DNA of 10,051 nucleotides from Planctomycetota bacterium (lineage in GTDB: Bacteria > Patescibacteriota > Patescibacteriia > Patescibacteriales > UBA12465). The stretch spans positions 1 through 10,051 of the forward strand of contig JALOQQ010000026.1 of assembly GCA_025453315.1 (NCBI GenBank), written 5' to 3'. Below, piece by piece: positions 7,055-10,051 of this stretch. Under the pieces are notes generated by a model. It was not told the DNA's origin and made no database searches. It saw only the letters and a list, made by a program, of their open reading frames with translations. Within the stretch, counting starts at the first letter, position 1; every line of letters starts with the position of its first letter. A program made the position numbers and the translations under genes.

Positions 7055-7402
7055 TTAGATGGTAGTAATAATTTTTTCTTCTTTGAAAATTTCCAAGATA
7101 TCACCTTCTATTATTAGTGGCTTGCCTTCGTATTTTATACCGCATTCTCCACTTTCGACAAAAGAAACGTCTTGTTTACCAGATTGTAATTTTATGAGTT
7201 TGCCTCTTGTGACAATATTTTTATCGCGAATGACTTCAATTAAGCTATCGTTTTCAATAAGACCATCTAAGACCTTGCCTCCCAGAATTTGATTATTTCC
7301 TTCAGTGCGGAAAATAGCTAAAACTTTTAAACGTCCCAGATTCTTACTTACTATTTCAGGTTAAATAAATTTGGTCTTTTCTTCTTATACGTATTTAATT
7401 AG
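7055..7402 (-). pseudogene. infB: IF-2 C2 (fMet-tRNA-binding) domain, cut off from infB by three in-frame TAA codons
   Basis: This is the continuation of the IF-2 frame past its first stop, with no insertion or deletion. After the first TAA (7403-7405) the codons read LIKYV, TAA (7385-7387), EEKTKFI, TAA (7361-7363), then PEI and 98 further open codons to a normal TAA at 7055-7057. The piece after the third stop is a good C2 domain: LGRLKVLAIFRTEGNN, GGKVLDGLIEND, GKLIKLQSGKQDV, ECGIKYEGKPL and EGDILEIFKEEK match the usual IF-2 ending. C2 is the domain that binds the formyl-methionyl end of the initiator tRNA. No ATG or GTG occurs in this frame after the third stop, and the only TTG is close to the end, so the piece has no obvious start of its own. 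Whether it is expressed by readthrough, lost, or separated only by sequence errors cannot be decided here. Confidence 0.8.
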
Positions 7403-9022
7403 TTAGTAAATAATAGAAAAAAGTTTTACCTTTACTTTTTTTTCTCTGATTAAATTTTCGATTACGGGAGTGGTTTTAATATGAAAGCCCAAGATATGAG
7501 CTTGTGAATCTTCGGCACGTTTTACATCGCTTTCGGTAATATTGCCTAAACTATTACTAATAATATTAACTTTTATTTTTTCAGTATTTAATTTCATTAA
7601 GGATTCTTCAATTGCTTCTGCCGAACCTAAAAAGTCACTTTTAACAATTAAATTAATTTTAATAGCGTTTTCTTCATTCTCAACCATGGACTTGACTTCA
7701 ATGTGTTGAGAAACTTCTTTTTTTCTTAATTTAATTTTTTCACCCTCACCCACTTCTAGAATATCACCAATTTCTGGACAAACTTTTAAACCAATTATTT
7801 TTACTGGACAAGAAGGTTCTGCCTTATTTACATCCTCACCTTTGTAGTTTTTTAAGGCTCTTACTTTGCCATAAAAAATACCATTAAAGCATAATTGATC
7901 ACCGATTTTAAGGGTGCCATTTTGTACTAAAATGGTTGCTACTGGACCAGCGCCTTTATCAATACGGGATTCAATAACAGTTCCTAAAGCTTCGGATTTT
8001 GGATTGGCTTTCAAAGATTCAGCCTCAGTATCTGATTTTAACAAGACCATTTCTAATAAGGTATCAATACCTTGTCCGGTATGAGCGGATATTGGTACAC
8101 AAGTTGCTTTTCCTCCCCAGTCTTCTGGAATAATATTTAATTTAGCGGACAGCTCTTGTTTAGTGCGATCAACATCGGCGTCGGATTTATCAATTTTATT
8201 TATGGCTACGATAAACGGTAATTTAGCGGCTTCGATAATTCTGAAAGCTTCAACGGTTTGGGGTTTAACGCCATCGTCAGCGGCTACAACTAAAATAGCG
8301 ATATCCGCTACTTTAGCACCGCGGCTACGCATAGCAGTAAACGCTTCGTGGCCCGGAGTATCGATAAAACTTATTTTACGTCCATGTCTTTCAATCTGGT
8401 AAGCGCCAATATGTTGGGTTATACCACCAGCTTCTCCAGCCACCACGTCGGTGTTTCTAATAGAATCTAATAATTTAGTTTTTCCATGATCAACGTGACC
8501 CATGATAACAATTATCGGTGGTCTAATTTGAAGAGTGTCTTGATTCTCTTGCTCAATAATTTTTTTTAATTTATTTTCTTCTTTCTCTTCAGAAATAGTT
8601 TCTTTGTTTTCTTCTAAAACAACATCCAATCCTAAATCAGCTCCTACGATAACCGCAGTATCAAAATCAATTTTTTGATTAATCGAAACAAAGATGCCGT
8701 TACGCATTAATTCGGCTAATATTTTGTTAACTGGAATTTGAGAAAGGGAAGAAAAGTCACGAACGGCAATAAAATTAGGAATTGTAATGGAGCGACGGTT
8801 TTCTTTATTTTGCAATTGTTCGCTACGACGAAGAGCTTCTTCAGCTGCTTTTTGTTGTAACCAATTACGATAAAGCCCTGGCCATTCTCTAACAATTTTA
8901 CGGGCAGTGTTATTATCTATTTTTATAGCCTTTTGACCAATATTAAAACCGAGTTGCGGCAATAAATTTCGCAATTCTTGGGGATGTATCCTTAAGATAC
9001 GAGCGAGCTCGGTAATATTCAT
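7403..9022 (-). CDS. infB: Translation initiation factor IF-2, ending early after domain C1
   Basis: IF-2 is the GTPase that brings fMet-tRNA to the 30S subunit and promotes 50S joining. The open frame gives 539 residues; with the in-frame continuation to 7055 the full gene would be 655 codons, a compact IF-2. Seen in order: an N-terminal IF2-N-like segment (MNITELARILRIHPQEL), a charged linker, a second IF2-N region (about 78-135), then the G domain. The G motifs are GHVDHGKT (175-182), GGITQHIGAY (199-208), DTPGH (221-225), NKID (275-278) and SAHTGQG (312-318). The beta-barrel domain II follows, then C1 to about residue 539. The frame stops at SIIY, the start of the helix joining C1 to C2, and the C2 domain follows in the same frame after two more TAAs. 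A product without C2 should not bind fMet-tRNA, so this is unlikely to be the whole story for an essential gene. The ATG at 9022 lacks a Shine-Dalgarno site. Confidence 0.93.
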   Translation of the reverse strand: MNITELARILRIHPQELRNLLPQLGFNIGQKAIKIDNNTARKIVREWPGLYRNWLQQKAAEEALRRSEQLQNKENRRSITIPNFIAVRDFSSLSQIPVNKILAELMRNGIFVSINQKIDFDTAVIVGADLGLDVVLEENKETISEEKEENKLKKIIEQENQDTLQIRPPIIVIMGHVDHGKTKLLDSIRNTDVVAGEAGGITQHIGAYQIERHGRKISFIDTPGHEAFTAMRSRGAKVADIAILVVAADDGVKPQTVEAFRIIEAAKLPFIVAINKIDKSDADVDRTKQELSAKLNIIPEDWGGKATCVPISAHTGQGIDTLLEMVLLKSDTEAESLKANPKSEALGTVIESRIDKGAGPVATILVQNGTLKIGDQLCFNGIFYGKVRALKNYKGEDVNKAEPSCPVKIIGLKVCPEIGDILEVGEGEKIKLRKKEVSQHIEVKSMVENEENAIKINLIVKSDFLGSAEAIEESLMKLNTEKIKVNIISNSLGNITESDVKRAEDSQAHILGFHIKTTPVIENLIREKKVKVKLFSIIY

Positions 9023-9059
9023 AAGTTAATGGCTAAAAATTAAGTTAATTTATTTATTA

Positions 9060-9088
9060 ATCTTAAGCCATTTTTTCGCTTTAGTCAA
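9060..9088 (-). promoter_or_regulatory. Candidate infB promoter
   Basis: On the - strand TTGACT (9083-9088) lies 17 bp before TAAGAT (9060-9065), in the 82-bp gap between the metallo-beta-lactamase gene and infB. It predicts a short leader of about 30 nt before the infB ATG. The -35 matches consensus at five of six positions, the -10 at four. Confidence 0.5.
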
Positions 9089-9104
9089 ACATTTTTGCCC
9101 AATT

Positions 9105-9983
9105 TTAAGGATTTAATTTTTCAGTTTTTAAATAATAAAATTTACTTTTAGTGCCATTAATTTCAATATCCCCGTTTTCATCTGTGCGATATATTTTAAG
9201 ATGATTTTTTATTAATAAAGACAATGTTTCGGGATAGGGGTGATTAAATTTATTGTTTTTCCCAACAGAAATTACTGCTAAATTTGGTTTAAACTGTTTT
9301 AGTATATTCTCACTGGTTGATGTTTTAGAACCATGATGGGCAACTTTTAAGATATTAATTTGTAATTCAGGGTAGTTGGCTAATAATTCCGTTTCTTTCT
9401 TTTTTTCTAGATCGCCGAGAAATAATATTTTTGTTCCCAAACAATCTAGGTAAGTAATTAGAGAGCGATTATTTAAGGTTTCTTTTTCTGCTCGGTTAAT
9501 TTTTAATATCTGTAATTTACAGTTAGGCCCTAAATTTAAAGTAGAAATTTTTTCGGGAGACCAAATTGTGCTTTTTTGTTTTTGTCCGATTTCATTAAGA
9601 TTTTTACAAGTAGCTGTTTTACAATATTCTTTTTCATAGATTAAATTTTTAAAAGAATAGTGTTGAGAGATGCTTAATAAGCCCGTGCTATGATCGTCAT
9701 GAGCATGGGTAAGAAAAACAAAATCAATTGATTTTTGCCACCAAGGAAGATATTGGCTTAGTTTTCTAACCGCGCTTTCGTCTGGACCGCCGTCAATCAG
9801 AATGGTTTTATGATTTGGGGTTTGAATAAGAATAGAATCACCCTGACCAACATCCAAAAAAATTACTTTTAGTTGCTTTGGTGATAAAGAAAATAGAAAA
9901 GAGCTAATAAAAACTACTATCATTATAATAAAAATAGATAGGTAGAGATGATTTTTGAAATAAAAAAATATTTTTTTAAACAT
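9105..9983 (-). CDS. Membrane-anchored ComEC/Rec2-type metallo-beta-lactamase-fold protein
   Basis: The 292-residue protein has one hydrophobic N-terminal segment (about residues 13-33, after a Lys-rich start), so it is probably anchored with its catalytic domain outside the membrane; orientation is inferred from the basic N-terminus, which would stay inside. The rest is a ComEC-type metallo-beta-lactamase domain: FLDVGQGDS (42-50), DGGP (64-67), the metal-binding THAHDDH (92-98), LFLGD (187-191), VAHHGSKTS (214-222) and SVGKNN..NHPYPE (239-252). In competent bacteria this domain sits at the C-terminus of the multi-pass DNA channel ComEC and is thought to degrade the non-transported strand. 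Here it stands alone without the channel, as in other free-standing family members; the channel could be encoded elsewhere. A nuclease role is inference. A good Shine-Dalgarno site precedes the start. infB follows on the same strand after 82 bp. Confidence 0.88.
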   Translation of the reverse strand: MFKKIFFYFKNHLYLSIFIIMIVVFISSFLFSLSPKQLKVIFLDVGQGDSILIQTPNHKTILIDGGPDESAVRKLSQYLPWWQKSIDFVFLTHAHDDHSTGLLSISQHYSFKNLIYEKEYCKTATCKNLNEIGQKQKSTIWSPEKISTLNLGPNCKLQILKINRAEKETLNNRSLITYLDCLGTKILFLGDLEKKKETELLANYPELQINILKVAHHGSKTSTSENILKQFKPNLAVISVGKNNKFNHPYPETLSLLIKNHLKIYRTDENGDIEINGTKSKFYYLKTEKLNP

Positions 9984-9990
9984 ATTTTTA

Positions 9991-9997
9991 ACCCCCT
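9991..9997 (-). promoter_or_regulatory. Strong Shine-Dalgarno site for the metallo-beta-lactamase gene
   Basis: Read on the - strand this is AGGGGGT, seven bases before the ATG at 9983. It is the most purine/G-rich Shine-Dalgarno-like site in the window and fixes the start of this gene. It also stands out because most other starts here have little or no such site. Confidence 0.65.
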
Positions 9998-10051
9998 ATG
10001 TATTTATATTAATAGTTATTTAATATGGTTTATTTTTAATTTGGTGTTTTT

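Noticed and set aside
7059..7292. An open + strand frame of 77 codons opposite the end of infB
   Set aside because: It is antisense to a clearly conserved IF-2 C2 domain, has no family resemblance and no ribosome binding site; the - strand reading explains the DNA.
7361..7405. Intron, insertion or frameshift as the cause of the infB break
   Set aside because: The linker has exactly the family length and the frame is unchanged on both sides; only substitutions are needed.
7055..9022. TAA recoded as an amino acid in this organism
   Set aside because: pnp, khpA, trmD, folC, nrnA, rbfA and the metallo-beta-lactamase gene all end at the expected length with TAA, so general reassignment does not fit.
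9028..9072. Inverted repeat AATGGCT/AGCCATT in the infB upstream region
   Set aside because: The arms are seven bases with a loop of about 31 bases and one arm lies upstream of the predicted transcript start; no riboswitch or operator pattern is recognisable.

Overview
This is an AT-rich, gene-dense stretch of a small bacterial chromosome. Short spacers, a compact IF-2 with a Parcubacteria-like N-terminus, and the order rpsP, khpA, trmD without rimM all suggest a Candidate Phyla Radiation (Patescibacteria, probably Parcubacteria-type) genome. That assignment is an inference from protein style and gene order; no rRNA is present. All genes look like core information-processing or housekeeping genes. 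I see no tRNA, rRNA, CRISPR array, insertion sequence or prophage gene.

Left half, + strand: pnp (polynucleotide phosphorylase, with a Gly/Arg/Asn-rich tail), rpsP (ribosomal protein S16), khpA (small KH RNA-binding protein) and trmD (tRNA m1G37 methyltransferase). A near-consensus promoter precedes khpA and a clear intrinsic terminator follows it. trmD then has its own extended -10 element.

Right half, - strand, read from right to left: a membrane-anchored ComEC-type metallo-beta-lactamase protein, infB (translation initiation factor IF-2), rbfA (ribosome-binding factor A), an NrnA-type DHH phosphoesterase, and folC (folylpolyglutamate synthase). folC converges on trmD and the two coding ends overlap by 47 bp.

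The genes share themes: RNA decay (PNPase makes short RNA ends, NrnA-type enzymes finish nano-RNAs), ribosome assembly and initiation (S16, RbfA, IF-2), decoding fidelity (TrmD) and one-carbon metabolism (FolC).

The one real surprise is infB. The IF-2 frame is closed by three in-frame TAA codons within 45 bp (7361-7405), exactly in the helix linking domains C1 and C2. The frame then continues, with no indel, through a well-conserved C2 domain to a normal stop at 7055. TAA is the ordinary terminator of nearly every other gene here, so simple code reassignment is unlikely. Sequence or assembly error, a genuinely split or decaying infB, or stop readthrough remain open.
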